Shown here: piece after piece, positions 10,011-21,860 of the stretch
Layout of the letters: each line of letters opens with the position of its first letter
Position numbering within the stretch: position 1 is the first letter of the stretch
Assembly: GCF_022829545.1 (NCBI RefSeq)
Contig: NZ_JAKSYM010000080.1
Span: 1-64,000 of the forward strand
Direction: 5' to 3'
From: Methylobacterium sp. J-030
Lineage (GTDB): Bacteria; Pseudomonadota; Alphaproteobacteria; Rhizobiales; Beijerinckiaceae
Length of the DNA: 64,000 nucleotides
Notes under the pieces: generated by a model
Databases searched by the model: none
The model's input: only the letters and a program-made list of their open reading frames with translations
Told to the model about the DNA's origin: nothing
Made by a program: the position numbers and the translations under genes

Positions 10011-11528
10011 CTACTGCCCGCGCTTCGCCTGCGCCGCAAACCGCACCGCCTCCTCCGCGGCCCGGAACAGCGCCTTCGCCTTGTTGACGCATTCCTGCTG
10101 CTCGGACGCTGGATCCGAATCGTACACGATGCCCGCCCCAGCCTGGACGTGCATCCGCCCGTCCTTCACCACGGCGGTGCGGAGTACGATGCAGGTATCC
10201 ATCTCGCCCCGCGCGCCGAAATAGCCGATGCAGCCGGCATAGGGCCCGCGTTTCTCGCGCTCCAATTCGTCGATGATCTCCATCGCCCGCACCTTCGGAG
10301 CGCCCGAGACCGTACCGGCCGGGAAACCCGCCGCGAGGGCGTCGAGCGGGTCGTGGCGCGGATCGAGGTCGCCCTCGACGTTCGACACGATGTGCATCAC
10401 TTGGCTGTAGCGCTCGATGAAGAACGAATCCGTCACCCGCACGCTGCCGATCCGCGAGACACGCCCGGCATCGTTGCGGCCGAGATCGAGCAGCATCAGG
10501 TGCTCGGCCCGCTCCTTCGGATCGGCCAGCAGTTCCTCGGCGAGCGCCGCGTCCTCGGCCGGTGTCGCGCCGCGGCGGCGGGTGCCGGCGATCGGCCGCA
10601 CCGTGACGATGCCCTCGCGCACCCGCACCAGGATCTCCGGCGAGGAGCAGACGATCTGGAAGGCTTCGAAGTCGAGATAGCAGAGGAACGGCGCCGGGTT
10701 GGTGCGCCGGAGCGAGCGGTACAGGCTGAAGGCCGGCAGGGTGAACGGCGCCGAGAAGCGTTGCGACAGCACCACCTGAAACACGTCGCCCGCGGCGATG
10801 TATGCCTTGGCCCGCGCAACCATCCCGAAGAAATCGTCCGGCGTCGTGTTGGAGACCGGCTCGGGATGGGCGACGGCCGAGAGATCCTCCCGCGCCTCGA
10901 TCGGCAGTGGCCCTTCGAGGGCCTCCGCCACCCGGTCGAGGCGTTGGAGCGCCGCCTCGTAGGCCGACCGGGCGGTGATACCGGTGGCGGGCCGCACCGG
11001 CGTGACCACGGTGATGATGTCCCAGATGGAGTCGAACACCACCATCACGCGCGGCCGGACCAGGATCGCGTCCGGCACGCCGAGCGGATCCGGGTTCGGC
11101 TCCGGCAGCCGCTCCATGGCGCGGACCATGTCGTAGCCGAGATAGCCGAACAGGCCGGCCGCCATGGGCGGCAGGTCCCGGCCCTCGTCCCCGATGGCGC
11201 TCTCGGCGATCAGGGCGCGCAGGCTCGCGAGCGGCGCCCGGTCGTCCGGCTCGAACCGGGTCAGGTCGGCCCCGCGGGCGATGGCCGGCGCGCCGTCCCG
11301 GCAACGCCAGACCAGATCCGGATCGAGGCCGATCATCGAGTAGCGCCCGCGCACGGCGCCGCCCTCGACCGATTCGAGCAGGAAGGCAGGCCCCGCATGC
11401 CGCGCACGCAGCTTGAGGAACGCCGCCACCGGCGTTTCCAGATCGGCCACGAGGCTCAGCGCGACGACGCTCGGCCGACCGGCCTCGTACCGCCCGGCGA
11501 AGGCCGCGTAATCGGGAGCCTCGGCCAT
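10011..11528 (-). CDS. trpE: Anthranilate synthase component I TrpE
   Basis: A 505-residue chorismate-utilising enzyme making anthranilate with TrpG. The C-terminal catalytic block is intact: [43 protein letters not shown] and the final [11 protein letters not shown]. The N-terminal LLESVEGG sits where feedback tryptophan binds in relatives. It begins 4 nt after the ppiD stop, so it is co-transcribed with a periplasmic folding factor, an order known from other alphaproteobacteria. Confidence 0.96.
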   Translation of the reverse strand: MAEAPDYAAFAGRYEAGRPSVVALSLVADLETPVAAFLKLRARHAGPAFLLESVEGGAVRGRYSMIGLDPDLVWRCRDGAPAIARGADLTRFEPDDRAPLASLRALIAESAIGDEGRDLPPMAAGLFGYLGYDMVRAMERLPEPNPDPLGVPDAILVRPRVMVVFDSIWDIITVVTPVRPATGITARSAYEAALQRLDRVAEALEGPLPIEAREDLSAVAHPEPVSNTTPDDFFGMVARAKAYIAAGDVFQVVLSQRFSAPFTLPAFSLYRSLRRTNPAPFLCYLDFEAFQIVCSSPEILVRVREGIVTVRPIAGTRRRGATPAEDAALAEELLADPKERAEHLMLLDLGRNDAGRVSRIGSVRVTDSFFIERYSQVMHIVSNVEGDLDPRHDPLDALAAGFPAGTVSGAPKVRAMEIIDELEREKRGPYAGCIGYFGARGEMDTCIVLRTAVVKDGRMHVQAGAGIVYDSDPASEQQECVNKAKALFRAAEEAVRFAAQAKRGQ

Positions 11529-11532
11529 CGCC

Positions 11533-13434
11533 TCAATACTCGCCGCCGATGGCCCGGCGCAGGGCCGCCGGATCGACCTTCACACCGGCATTCTTCTGGA
11601 CCTCGGTGATGTACTCGGACAGCACGTCGTCGGCGAGCGCGGCCTGGAAGTTCTGCGCGATCGTCCGGTCGCTCGGGCTGTCCGCCACGAAAGCCGGCAT
11701 GGTTGCGGCCGTGACCTTGAACACCGCCCGGGAATCACCGGCTGCCGCGGTGCCGGACTTGCCGACCGGCGTCGCGAAGATCAGGTTCACGTCGTCCGTC
11801 GTCAGCATGTCCTTGGCCTGGTTGCGCGACAGGTCCTGCGCCTCCTGCAGGTTGACGCCCACCTCTTTGGCGACGTCCTCCATCGACTCGCCCTTGTTGA
11901 GCTTCTCAACCAGTTCGCGCCCTTTGGCCTGGAGGCGCTTGGCGATCTCGGTGGCGGTCCAGCCGGCCTTCACGTCGTCCTTCACCTGATCGAGCGGCTT
12001 GTCGTGCGCCGGATCGATGTTGGTCACGTCGTACCAGACGTAGCCGCCGGTCTTGGTCCGCAGGGGCTCGTTGTCGCCGCCGATCTCGGCGCGGAACAGG
12101 GCCGGCAGCGTGGTCTCGGCATCCGGGATGTCGGCGACCTTGTTGCCCTCCGGATCCTTGCCGTTCGGATCCACGGCCTTGACGGTGACGAGCTTGAGGC
12201 CCCGCTCGGCCGCGATGTCGGTGAGCGGCTTGGCACTCGCACGCTGGTCCTCGATCGCGTCGCGCGTCGTCTCCATGGCGTCCCGGGCGCGGGCGAGCGC
12301 AAGGCCCTTGCGGATCTCGCCTTCGACCTGCTCGAACGGCTTCACGGTCCCGGGCTCGATCTTCGTGACGCGCAACAGCACCGTGCCGAAGCGGCCCTGG
12401 ACCGGCTGGCTCACCCCGCCCTCCGGCAGCGCGAAGGCGGCATCGGCCACCGCGGTGTCGAACAGCTCGGCCTTGCTGAGCGTCCCGAGGGTCAGATCCT
12501 TGTCGTCTGTGCCCCGTTCGGTCGCGACGGCTTCGAAGGTCTTGGAGCCGTCCTCGATCGCCTTGCGGGCCGCTTCGGCGGCGGCGTTGTCGGGGAAGAC
12601 GATCTGCTGGATCGTGCGCTTCTCCGGCGCACCGTAGCGGTCCTTGTTCAGGGTGTAGGCGGCGCGGGCGTCGGCATCGCTGATGGAAGCGGGCTTGGCC
12701 ATCGAGGCCGGATCGACCACCAGGAGGTTGGCGGCGCGGAACTCCGGCGCGCGGAAGCCCGACTTGTTCGCATCGTACCAGGTCTTCAACTCGTCGTCGG
12801 TCGGATCCGGGATCTGGCCGGCTGTCGAGGGGGTCAGCATCAGATAGGCGGCCGCGCGGCGCTCGGTGGCGTAGCGGTGGACCGCCTCGCGCAACGCCGC
12901 CGGCACGTGCAGATCGGACGAGACGGCCTCGGCGAGCTGCAGGCGGGCGATCACCGAGCGCTGCTCGCGCACGAACATGCCCTCGTTCAGGCCGGCCCGC
13001 TGGAGGGTCTGGTAGAAGAGCTGCGGCTCGAACTGGCCCTGCGCGTTCTGAAAGCTCTTTTCGTCGTGGATCGCCCGGATCACCGCGGAATCCGGCACCG
13101 CGAGGCCGAGGTCGTGGGTCTTCTGGTCGAGGGCGGCCTCGGTGATCAGCTGGGCCATCACCTGCCGGTCGAGGCCGAGCATCCGGGCCTGATCGGGGGT
13201 GAGCGCGCGCTTCAGCTGCGCCTGATAGCGCTGGATCTGGTTCTGGTAGGCTTGGCGCACCTGCTCGGTGGTGATCGGTGTGCTGCCGACCGTGGCCACC
13301 TGATTGCTGGTACCGCCGCGGAAGAACTCCTCGACGCCGAAGATGCCCACGCCCGCGATCAGCAGGGCGAAGATGATCGTCAAGACGATCTTGCCGAGCC
13401 AGTGCTGGCTGGCGTTGCGGATGCCCTGAAGCAT
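11533..13434 (-). CDS. ppiD: Membrane-anchored peptidylprolyl isomerase (PpiD/SurA-like)
   Basis: A 633-residue inner-membrane periplasmic chaperone. One transmembrane helix at about residues 15-35 ([19 protein letters not shown]) is followed by a SurA-type N-terminal chaperone domain, then a parvulin-like domain around 250-400, and a second rotamase-like part. The ATG at 13432-13434 is chosen because it directly precedes the anchor; the open frame upstream is divergent-promoter DNA. It is divergent from tpiA and heads the trp operon. Confidence 0.88.
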   Translation of the reverse strand: MLQGIRNASQHWLGKIVLTIIFALLIAGVGIFGVEEFFRGGTSNQVATVGSTPITTEQVRQAYQNQIQRYQAQLKRALTPDQARMLGLDRQVMAQLITEAALDQKTHDLGLAVPDSAVIRAIHDEKSFQNAQGQFEPQLFYQTLQRAGLNEGMFVREQRSVIARLQLAEAVSSDLHVPAALREAVHRYATERRAAAYLMLTPSTAGQIPDPTDDELKTWYDANKSGFRAPEFRAANLLVVDPASMAKPASISDADARAAYTLNKDRYGAPEKRTIQQIVFPDNAAAEAARKAIEDGSKTFEAVATERGTDDKDLTLGTLSKAELFDTAVADAAFALPEGGVSQPVQGRFGTVLLRVTKIEPGTVKPFEQVEGEIRKGLALARARDAMETTRDAIEDQRASAKPLTDIAAERGLKLVTVKAVDPNGKDPEGNKVADIPDAETTLPALFRAEIGGDNEPLRTKTGGYVWYDVTNIDPAHDKPLDQVKDDVKAGWTATEIAKRLQAKGRELVEKLNKGESMEDVAKEVGVNLQEAQDLSRNQAKDMLTTDDVNLIFATPVGKSGTAAAGDSRAVFKVTAATMPAFVADSPSDRTIAQNFQAALADDVLSEYITEVQKNAGVKVDPAALRRAIGGEY

Positions 13435-13617
13435 GATCTGCGATCGGATACCTTCGGCGGGCGCCCCGTCGCCGGGACGGCGCTTGTCCTGAAAGCCGAC
13501 CGCGATAGACCATTCGCGTCCACAGGCAAAGGCTCGGCTGTCCGCATCGTTTGCACGCCCAAGCTCGCTCTGGTAGGCCGCGACAACTTGCAAACGGCAT
13601 GGCGAGGCAGGACGGGA

Positions 13618-14379
13618 ATGACGCAGTCGGGGCGCAGACCGCTGGTCGCCGGCAACTGGAAGATGAACGGCACGCGGGCGTCGATCCAGGTGGTCGAGGC
13701 GATCCGCGACGGTCTCTCGCCGGAGCTGGCCGGCGGCATCGACGTGCTGATCTGCCCGCCCGCGACGCTGATCAGCGCCTGTGTCGCGGCGACCGCCGGT
13801 TCGCCCGTGGCCATCGGCGGCCAGAACCTGCACGCCCGGCCGAACGGCGCCTTCACGGGCTCGATCTCGGCCGAGATGCTGGCCGATCTCGGCGCCCGCT
13901 ACGTGATCGTGGGCCATTCCGAGCGGCGGGCCTACCACCACGAGACCGACGACGGCGTTCACGCGAAGGCGCTCGGCGCCCGGCGGGCCGGCCTGTGCGG
14001 CATCATCTGCGTGGGCGAGACCATCGAGGAGCGCGAGCAGGGCCGCGCCCTGGATATCGTCCGTGCCCAGCTCGCCATCGGCCTGCCGAAGGGCGCCACC
14101 GCGGCCGACACGGTGATCGCCTACGAGCCGGTCTGGGCGATCGGCTCCGGCCGGACGCCGACGCCGCGCGACATCGCCGAGGTCCACGCCTCGCTGCGCG
14201 AGATGCTCGACAAGCTGGTGGGCGACGAGGCGCAGAAGATCCGCATCCTCTACGGCGGCTCGGTCAAGCCGGGCAACGCCCGCGAACTCCTGTCGGTGGA
14301 TAACGTCGACGGCGCGCTGGTCGGCGGCGCCAGCCTCGTGGCCGAGGATTTCCTCGGGATCTGCGCCGCCTACGCGTGA
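13618..14379 (+). CDS. tpiA: Triosephosphate isomerase
   Basis: A 253-residue glycolytic TIM-barrel enzyme interconverting dihydroxyacetone phosphate and glyceraldehyde 3-phosphate. The substrate-binding Lys15 (GNWKMNG), catalytic His100 (VGHSERR) and catalytic Glu170 (AYEPVWAIG) are all present, as is the phosphate-binding GGSVKPGN. The start was set at the ATG giving [10 protein letters not shown]; a much longer open frame upstream is antisense to ppiD. Divergent from ppiD over a 183-nt promoter region. Confidence 0.97.
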   Translation: MTQSGRRPLVAGNWKMNGTRASIQVVEAIRDGLSPELAGGIDVLICPPATLISACVAATAGSPVAIGGQNLHARPNGAFTGSISAEMLADLGARYVIVGHSERRAYHHETDDGVHAKALGARRAGLCGIICVGETIEEREQGRALDIVRAQLAIGLPKGATAADTVIAYEPVWAIGSGRTPTPRDIAEVHASLREMLDKLVGDEAQKIRILYGGSVKPGNARELLSVDNVDGALVGGASLVAEDFLGICAAYA

Positions 14380-14428
14380 GGCCGCTGGCGCGGGTGGCGA
14401 GGGACCGGGGCGAGGGACCAGGGCAAGC

Positions 14429-14467
14429 GCAAACGTCCTGAGCAAACGTCCTGAGCAAGCGTCCCGG
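14429..14467. repeat. Three 13-bp tandem repeats after tpiA
   Basis: The unit GCAAACGTCCTGA occurs twice exactly (14429-14441 and 14442-14454), followed by a degenerate third copy at 14455-14467. A related GGGACCRGGGC repetition precedes it. It lies in the spacer between tpiA and ppk2 and is a candidate for variable repeat number between strains. Confidence 0.7.
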
Positions 14468-14536
14468 GCAAGTTTCTCGGGCCTGTCACACGATCCTGTT
14501 TAACGATCGCGGTGTTCCATCACCGGGATTCGGATC

Positions 14537-15448
14537 ATGACGGACGTTCCTTCCCCCGCCGACCCCAATCTCTTGGAGACGATCCGCCGCGAGATCCTCG
14601 ACAGCTACGACGAGGAGATCGAACTCGGGTTCGAAGAGGATCGGCTGGATGATCTCGACGGCGGCGCGGGGTCCGGTCTCGACCGCAGATTGTACTTCCG
14701 GGAATTGCTGCGCCTCCAGCACGAGCTGGTGCGGCTTCAGGACTGGGTGCAGCACAAGAAACTGCGCGTGGTCGTGCTGTTCGAGGGGCGCGACTCCGCC
14801 GGCAAGGGCGGCGTGATCAAGCGGATCACCCAACGCCTCAACCCCCGCGTCTGCCGGGTGGCGGCGCTGCCCGCGCCGAACGAGCGCGAGCGCACGCAAT
14901 GGTATTTCCAGCGCTACATCGCGCATCTGCCGGCCGGCGGCGAGATCGTGCTGTTCGACCGGTCCTGGTACAACCGCGCGGGCGTAGAGCGCGTCATGGG
15001 CTTCTGCACCGAGTCGGACGTGGAGGAGTTCTTCCGCTCCGTGCCCGAGTTCGAGCGGATGCTGGTCCGCTCCGGCATCGTCCTCCTGAAGTACTGGTTC
15101 TCGATCACCGACGAGGAGCAGGCCCTGCGCTTCAACATGCGCATCACCGATCCGCTGAAGCAGTGGAAGCTCTCCCCGATGGACGTCGAATCCCGTCGGC
15201 GCTGGGAGGATTACACCCACGCCAAGGAAGACATGCTCGGACGCACGCACATTCCCGAGGCCCCCTGGTGGGTGGTCGAGGCGGTGGACAAGAAGCGCGC
15301 GCGGTTGAACTGCATCAGCCACCTGCTGGAGCAGATCCCCTACGACGAGGTCGACCATCTGCCCGTTCAGTTGCCGGATCGGGTCCGCAACGCGGATTAC
15401 ATCCGCGCGCCGATCCCGCCGGAGATGCACGTCCCGTCGCGCTACTGA
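14537..15448 (+). CDS. ppk2: Polyphosphate kinase 2
   Basis: A 303-residue class I PPK2 that transfers phosphate between polyphosphate and nucleoside diphosphates. The Walker A loop FEGRDSAGKGG is at about 83-92, the Walker B and lid residues are in LFDRSWYNRAGVERVMGF, and DVESRRRWEDYTHAK follows. It is of normal length and complete. It lies between tpiA and secG, two genes that are neighbours in many Rhizobiales, so it looks like an insertion into that order. Confidence 0.93.
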   Translation: MTDVPSPADPNLLETIRREILDSYDEEIELGFEEDRLDDLDGGAGSGLDRRLYFRELLRLQHELVRLQDWVQHKKLRVVVLFEGRDSAGKGGVIKRITQRLNPRVCRVAALPAPNERERTQWYFQRYIAHLPAGGEIVLFDRSWYNRAGVERVMGFCTESDVEEFFRSVPEFERMLVRSGIVLLKYWFSITDEEQALRFNMRITDPLKQWKLSPMDVESRRRWEDYTHAKEDMLGRTHIPEAPWWVVEAVDKKRARLNCISHLLEQIPYDEVDHLPVQLPDRVRNADYIRAPIPPEMHVPSRY

Positions 15449-15459
15449 CGGTCAGCCCC

Positions 15460-15912
15460 TCAGATCTTGAACGCCTGACGCGCGAGGAGGCGCCAGCGAT
15501 CCCCATCGCGGTGCCAGACCTGCATGACGCCGATATGCACCGGCGCGGACTTGCCGTCGGTCACCACCTCGCCGCTGAAGACGTGGCGGGCGATCGCGTC
15601 GTCGCCCGCCACCGACACCGACCGGTCCGACAGGGTGATGCTCGGGAAGGTCTGACGCTTGCTGGCGAGCGGCGCGATGAAGGCCGCCTTGTCCTGCACG
15701 ACGCCGCTTGAATGGCCGTAGCTCAGCCCGGCGAGGGTCAGCGCATCGAGGGCGGTCCCGTCGCCCGCGAGCAGGGCTTTCGTCAGTGCATCCACCTGCG
15801 CTTCGACTGCGGCCTTCTGGTCGTGGGGCTGCTGCTCGGCGGCGAGGGCCGGCTTCATCAGCGCGGACGTGACGAGGGCAGCGGCGAGCGCTGCGCGGCG
15901 TGAGATCGGCAT
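15460..15912 (-). CDS. Secreted SnoaL/NTF2-like (DUF4440-type) protein
   Basis: A 150-residue protein with a signal peptide (SRRAALAAALVTSALMKPALA). The remainder has the small alpha-beta cone pattern: AVEAQVDALTKALLAGDGTALDALT, the GHSSGVVQDKAAF segment and VMQVWHRDGDRWRLLARQ. The paired arginines at residues 5-6 hint at Tat export. Such proteins may bind small ligands; no catalytic residues can be assigned. Convergent with ppk2, 11 nt apart. Confidence 0.75.
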   Translation of the reverse strand: MPISRRAALAAALVTSALMKPALAAEQQPHDQKAAVEAQVDALTKALLAGDGTALDALTLAGLSYGHSSGVVQDKAAFIAPLASKRQTFPSITLSDRSVSVAGDDAIARHVFSGEVVTDGKSAPVHIGVMQVWHRDGDRWRLLARQAFKI

Positions 15913-16174
15913 GGCGTCCTTCCCGGGCGGGACGGTGGATTCAGAGGTCCGTCCTCGGCGTGGAACAGAGCACAGCCGGCACCTCGGCGCGAGGGGCTCC
16001 GGCGACAGCCGGCGGCCGATCCTCGAGTTGGCGCCGGATCCCGATTGGTGTATGCGCCCGGGATCCTTCGCGGCTGTTGTCCCGAGCACCGGCCGCCTGC
16101 GCGCCCGCCTTCCGGTCCCCGCGGCCGGCCCTCGGGCAGCGACGCGCGGACCAGACCATGCCTCCGGAACACCG

Positions 16175-16600
16175 ATGCAGACCGTCCTGATCGTCGTCCA
16201 CCTCATCATCGTGCTCGCGCTGATCGGCGTCGTGCTGCTGCAGCGGTCCGAGGGCGGCCTCGGGCTCGGCGGCGGGGGCGGCGGCGGCGTCGCCGGCTTC
16301 ATGACGGGCCGCGGCCAGGCCAATGCCCTGACCCGCGCCACCGCCATCCTGGCGGCCCTGTTCTTCGCCACCAGCTTGGTGCTGGCCATCCTGTCGCACC
16401 GCTCGCAGGCGCCGAAGTCGATCCTCGACACTGGCGCGCCGCAGAGCGCGGGCCAGCCCGCCAAGCAGCCGACCGGGGCCGACAACCTGCTCGACACGCT
16501 GCGCCAGCAGCAGGACCGGGCCCCCGCCACGGCGCCGGCCCAGCCAGCGCCTTCGGCTCCCGCCCAGCCGGCGGTGCCGGACGCACCGCAGTCGCGCTGA
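16175..16600 (+). CDS. secG: Preprotein translocase subunit SecG
   Basis: A 141-residue inner-membrane protein of the SecYEG channel. Two transmembrane helices (about residues 4-21 and 51-70) flank a glycine-rich cytosolic loop with eight near-consecutive glycines, typical of SecG. The C-terminal 60 residues are an Ala/Pro/Gln-rich tail common in alphaproteobacterial SecG. The start at 16175 gives the expected MQTVLIVVHL. It is followed by pyrG on the same strand. Confidence 0.94.
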   Translation: MQTVLIVVHLIIVLALIGVVLLQRSEGGLGLGGGGGGGVAGFMTGRGQANALTRATAILAALFFATSLVLAILSHRSQAPKSILDTGAPQSAGQPAKQPTGADNLLDTLRQQQDRAPATAPAQPAPSAPAQPAVPDAPQSR

Positions 16601-16698
16601 CGGCACGAACCCGCGACTCACGCGAGCCCGGACGGACCGGCCCCGGCCGACCCGTCCATGCATCCAGCGATCCCCAGCCTTCGCACGGGCCGGCGTAA

Positions 16699-18372
<1,674 letters not shown>

Positions 18373-18430
18373 AGCCGCGGCGGCGCGCCGCTCCTCGCGT
18401 TAGGGCGCGCGACCCTATATTCCTGCCGCC

Positions 18431-18883
18431 GTGACCGAGATCCTGTTCTATCACATGCAGCGACAGCCCCTGGAGAAGGTGCTGCCGAACCTCGTCGAGC
18501 GCTCGCTGGATCGCGGCTGGCAGGCTGCGATCCAGGCCGCCACCGAGGAGCGCCAGCAGGCGCTCGACGACCATCTCTGGACCTACTCCGACGAAAGCTT
18601 CCTGCCCCACGGAACCGATCGCGAGCCCGACGCCGCGAGCCAGCCGGTGGTGCTGACCCTGCGGGACGTGAATCCCAACGCGGCCTCCATCCGCTTCCTC
18701 GTGGAGGGCGCCGACCTGCCGCCCGATGCCGGGAGCTACGAGCGGATCTGCATCCTGTTCGACGGGACCGATCAGGAGGCTCTGCTGCGCGCCCGCGAGC
18801 AGTGGAAGCAGGCCAAGGAGGCGGGTCATACGGTGGCCTACTGGCAGCAGGACGATTCGGGCCGTTGGAGCAAGAAGGCGTGA
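18431..18883 (+). CDS. holC: DNA polymerase III chi subunit
   Basis: A 150-residue protein that links the clamp loader to single-strand binding protein. The start ILFYHMQRQPLEKVLPNLVE, the central LDDHLWTYSDESFLPHG and the final ERICILFDGTDQEALLRAREQWKQAKEAGH match the chi fold. It ends overlapping the next gene by 4 nt (GTGA). Confidence 0.92.
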   Translation: MTEILFYHMQRQPLEKVLPNLVERSLDRGWQAAIQAATEERQQALDDHLWTYSDESFLPHGTDREPDAASQPVVLTLRDVNPNAASIRFLVEGADLPPDAGSYERICILFDGTDQEALLRAREQWKQAKEAGHTVAYWQQDDSGRWSKKA

Positions 18884-20454
18884 TCGTGACCCTCGGCAGA
18901 CATCTTGCTGCGCTCGGCCTCGTCCTGGCACTGGGCGCGCCCCTGCCGCTTCGTGCCCAGGACGGGCCGCACGGCCCTCCCCCGCCGGAGGCCAAGCAGG
19001 CGCCCCGCGGCCCGGAGGGGCGCCGCCTGCCGCCCGACTCGGTAACGCAGCACAGCGTGACGCTGCCTGACGGCCGGAGCCTCGCCTTCACCGCCACGGC
19101 CGGAAGCCTGCCGCTGGTCGATGAATCCGGCAAGCTCCAGGCCGAGATCGCCTACGTCGCCTACACGATGGCCCCCGAGGGTGGCCGCTCGCGTCCCGTC
19201 ACATTCGCGGTGAACGGCGGGCCCGGCGCGGCATCGGCCTATCTGAACATCGGGGCGATCGGCCCCTGGCGGCTGTCCACGGGCGGCGACAGCATCAGCC
19301 CGTCACAAGCTGTGGCGCTCACCCCCAACGACGGCACGTGGCTCGACTTCACCGATCTCGTGTTCATCGATCCGGTCGGGACCGGCTACAGCCGCGCGGC
19401 GGACGGCAACGGCAAGGCCTACTGGTCGGTCGATTCCGATGCCGCGACGCTGTCGGCCGCCATCGCCCGCTATCTTCGGGTCAACGATCGCATGGCAGCG
19501 CCGAAATTCTACGTCGGCGAGAGCTATGGCGGCTTCCGCGGGCCGCTGATCGCCGAGAAGCTGCAGGAGGAAATCGGCGTCGGCCTCTCCGGGATGGTGC
19601 TGCTCTCGCCGGTGCTCGACTTCGGGTGGCTGGAGACTCCCCGGGCCAATCCCTGGGGCTACGTGCTGAAGCTCCCCTCCCTCGCGGCTGGAGCGCTGGA
19701 GCGGAAGGGCACCGTGCCGACGCCGGCGCTCCTCGGCCAAGCCGAAGCCTACGCCTCCGGCGCCTACCTGACCGATCTCCTCAAGGGTCCGGCCGATGCT
19801 GCCGCGGTGGCGCGGATGACCGAGACGATCGCGCCCCTGGTCGGGCTCGATGCAGCGCTCGTGCGGGCTCAGGCGGCGCGATTGTCGACCCGCAGCGTCC
19901 AGCGTGAGATCGACCGCGCGGAAGGCCGTGTGACGAGCGCCTACGACACCGGGATCACCGGCTGGGACCCGAACCCGGACGCGGCGCAATCGACTTTCGA
20001 CGACCCTCAGCTCACGGCCTTGCAGGCGCCGCTGACCAGCGCGATGCTCGACCTCTATGCGCGAAGGCTGAAGTGGCCCGTACCGAACCTGCGCTACGAA
20101 CTCCTGAACAACGCCGTGAATCACGGCTGGAGCTGGGGCTCGGGCCGGCAAGCGCCGGAGGTGCTCTCCAACCTCAAGGGGACGCTCGCACTCGACGGAC
20201 ACCTGCGCGTCCTCGTGGCGCACGGCTTCACGGACCTCGTGACCCCCTATTTCGCCTCGAAACTCCTGCTGGCGCAGGTCCCGGCCTATGCCGCCGGCCG
20301 CCTGAATCTGGCAGTCTATCCGGGTGGGCACATGTTCTACACCCGGCCCGATTCGCGGGCGGCGTTTCACAGGGACGTGGCGCGGCTCTACGCGGATGCG
20401 CTGACGGAACGCGACGGAGGGGCTGCATCCGGGCGCACGAAGGACATCCCCTGA
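18880..20454 (+). CDS. Secreted serine carboxypeptidase-like (S10) hydrolase
   Basis: A 524-residue alpha/beta hydrolase of peptidase family S10. A signal peptide (LALGAPLPLRA) is followed by the NGGPGAAS oxyanion loop and the catalytic triad Ser215 (GESYGG), Asp452 (HGFTDLVTP) and His484 (PGGHMFY). The GTG at 18880 has GGAG 10 nt upstream and overlaps the holC stop; a second GTG at 18886 is possible. The substrate is unknown. Translational coupling to a replication subunit is unexpected and probably only reflects gene packing. Confidence 0.88.
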   Translation: MIVTLGRHLAALGLVLALGAPLPLRAQDGPHGPPPPEAKQAPRGPEGRRLPPDSVTQHSVTLPDGRSLAFTATAGSLPLVDESGKLQAEIAYVAYTMAPEGGRSRPVTFAVNGGPGAASAYLNIGAIGPWRLSTGGDSISPSQAVALTPNDGTWLDFTDLVFIDPVGTGYSRAADGNGKAYWSVDSDAATLSAAIARYLRVNDRMAAPKFYVGESYGGFRGPLIAEKLQEEIGVGLSGMVLLSPVLDFGWLETPRANPWGYVLKLPSLAAGALERKGTVPTPALLGQAEAYASGAYLTDLLKGPADAAAVARMTETIAPLVGLDAALVRAQAARLSTRSVQREIDRAEGRVTSAYDTGITGWDPNPDAAQSTFDDPQLTALQAPLTSAMLDLYARRLKWPVPNLRYELLNNAVNHGWSWGSGRQAPEVLSNLKGTLALDGHLRVLVAHGFTDLVTPYFASKLLLAQVPAYAAGRLNLAVYPGGHMFYTRPDSRAAFHRDVARLYADALTERDGGAASGRTKDIP

Positions 20455-20945
20455 CGCGATCACGGTCCGAGCCGCGTCGTACGGCGAAAGCGCACGCGGG
20501 GCCGTTGGGCCGAGTCACTGCGCACCCGACGAGACACGTGGCAGGGACCGCCCCTCCGGCCAGGATCGGCATGTCCGCGCGGCGGCCGCGGTCGGTGCGG
20601 CCTCCCGTCAGCAAGTAGCCAGGCGTTCCGGGGTCGGTCCCGCGTTGGCGATTGTCCGAACGACGGCGCTCACGACGATCGGGACGTTAGCCACCATCGC
20701 GAGGGCAGGCACGACGCTCCGGGCCCTTGGTCCGGCTACGCGAGACCGCCGAGCGCATCGATAAGTCGTCAGCGGCCACAGGCCAGCGCGTCGACACCGG
20801 TCCCCCGGGGACCGCGCCGATCCCTGCGCCGCCGCCGGATACGACCCGGAACGAACAGAAACCGTCTCACTCTCGAACGGGACGGAGCGAAACGGCGACG
20901 CCGACGCCTGTTCGCCAACCGCGCTCCCCGGCCCGGGACGAAGCA
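20455..20945. other. 491-nt stretch without a confident gene
   Basis: Between the carboxypeptidase-like gene and the Nudix gene. A minus-strand open frame (20608-20946) begins in a TGATG overlap with the Nudix stop. Its N-terminal half has irregular codon use; the last 35 codons are GC3-rich and encode a hydrophobic stretch. It matches nothing I recognise. It may be a remnant or chance. Confidence 0.4.
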
Positions 20946-21509
20946 TCAGAACAGATCCGGCCGCCGCAACTGCAACGCGTACAGGAGCACCAGCGACTTC
21001 ATGTCGTTGAGCCTCCCGTCACGGCCCATGGCGGCCAGTTCCCGCAGCGGAAGCTCGTGGACCGTCAAGGCCTCGCCCTCCGCGGCCAAGCCACCGCCGG
21101 CACCGGTGCGGTCGGCGGCCCCGTAGGCGGCCAGGAACAGGTCCATTCGCTCGGTGGAAATCCCCGGCATCGACCAAGCGCCGGCCACGAAGTCGAGCTG
21201 GCGCAAGCGCAGGCCCGTCTCCTCCATGGCCTCGCGCCGGGCCTCGTCCTCGGCCGCTCCCTCGTCGAGGAGACCGGCCGGCACCTCCATGTGGGTCGCC
21301 GGACCATCGGAATAGAGCACCGGCGCCCGGAACTGCGAGACCAGCGTGGCGACTCGCCGGTCCGGATCGTAGGGCAGGACCGCGACCGCCCGGCCGTGAT
21401 CCTCGATCTCTCGTGTGATACGCGTCCCGTCCTCCTGGATGATTTCGGCCACGAGGAAGCGTGCCCAGCCGTCGTGCACGAGGCGCACGCCCCCGATCCG
21501 TGGTGCCAT
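20946..21509 (-). CDS. Nudix hydrolase, ADP-sugar/GDP-mannose pyrophosphatase type
   Basis: A 187-residue Nudix enzyme with a complete Nudix box at residues 79-101 (GLLDEGAAEDEARREAMEETGL), coordinating Mg2+ to cleave a nucleoside diphosphate linked to a sugar. The N-terminal beta-rich part and the FRAPVLYSDGP segment before the box are like NudF/NudK. The ATG at 21507-21509 has a GGGA-type site upstream. Likely in one unit with the TusA-like gene 38 nt upstream. Confidence 0.85.
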   Translation of the reverse strand: MAPRIGGVRLVHDGWARFLVAEIIQEDGTRITREIEDHGRAVAVLPYDPDRRVATLVSQFRAPVLYSDGPATHMEVPAGLLDEGAAEDEARREAMEETGLRLRQLDFVAGAWSMPGISTERMDLFLAAYGAADRTGAGGGLAAEGEALTVHELPLRELAAMGRDGRLNDMKSLVLLYALQLRRPDLF

Positions 21510-21547
21510 GCCGATCCCATCCCACTCCCGAGATCGTGACGGATCGT

Positions 21548-21808
21548 TCAGGAATGCGGCGGCTTCGCGGAACGCGCGATGCGGAAGCGCAGGCGATCGC
21601 CGTCCCGTTCCGCCGCGTCGAGCACCGCGCCCTCCTCGCGCACGAGGTTCGGGATGTCGATCATCGCCAGCGGGTCGGTGCAGGTGACCGCCAGGGACCG
21701 GCCCGCGGCGAGCCGGCGCAGCGCCTTGCGGGTCCGCAGCACGGGCAACGGGCATTTCAAGCCGCTGAGATCGAGAACGACGACGTCCGTATCATCCACG
21801 CGGCGCAT
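21548..21808 (-). CDS. TusA-like sulfur-carrier protein
   Basis: An 86-residue protein of the TusA/SirA fold. The CPLP motif with the sulfur-accepting Cys19 follows DLSGLK, and the DPLAMIDIP segment matches the second conserved block. The ATG at 21806-21808 sits behind GGAAGGGGA; a GTG six codons upstream lacks a site. Relatives pass persulfide sulfur for tRNA thiolation or cofactor synthesis; which one here is unknown. Confidence 0.85.
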   Translation of the reverse strand: MRRVDDTDVVVLDLSGLKCPLPVLRTRKALRRLAAGRSLAVTCTDPLAMIDIPNLVREEGAVLDAAERDGDRLRFRIARSAKPPHS

Positions 21809-21860
21809 TCCCCTTCCGGGATCCACTTACGTGGGGCAACGCCGGCCGGCCAGCGGCCGC

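Noticed and set aside
12004..13617. Long plus-strand N-terminal extension of tpiA
   Set aside because: It lies antisense to ppiD; triosephosphate isomerase begins at 13618 with its normal N-terminus.
14429..14467. CRISPR array
   Set aside because: The 13-bp units are directly adjacent without spacers and occur only three times.
20608..20946. 112-codon minus-strand open frame overlapping the Nudix stop
   Set aside because: The N-terminal half lacks coding-like codon use and nothing is recognised; only the last 35 codons look coding. Noted in the gene-free region entry.
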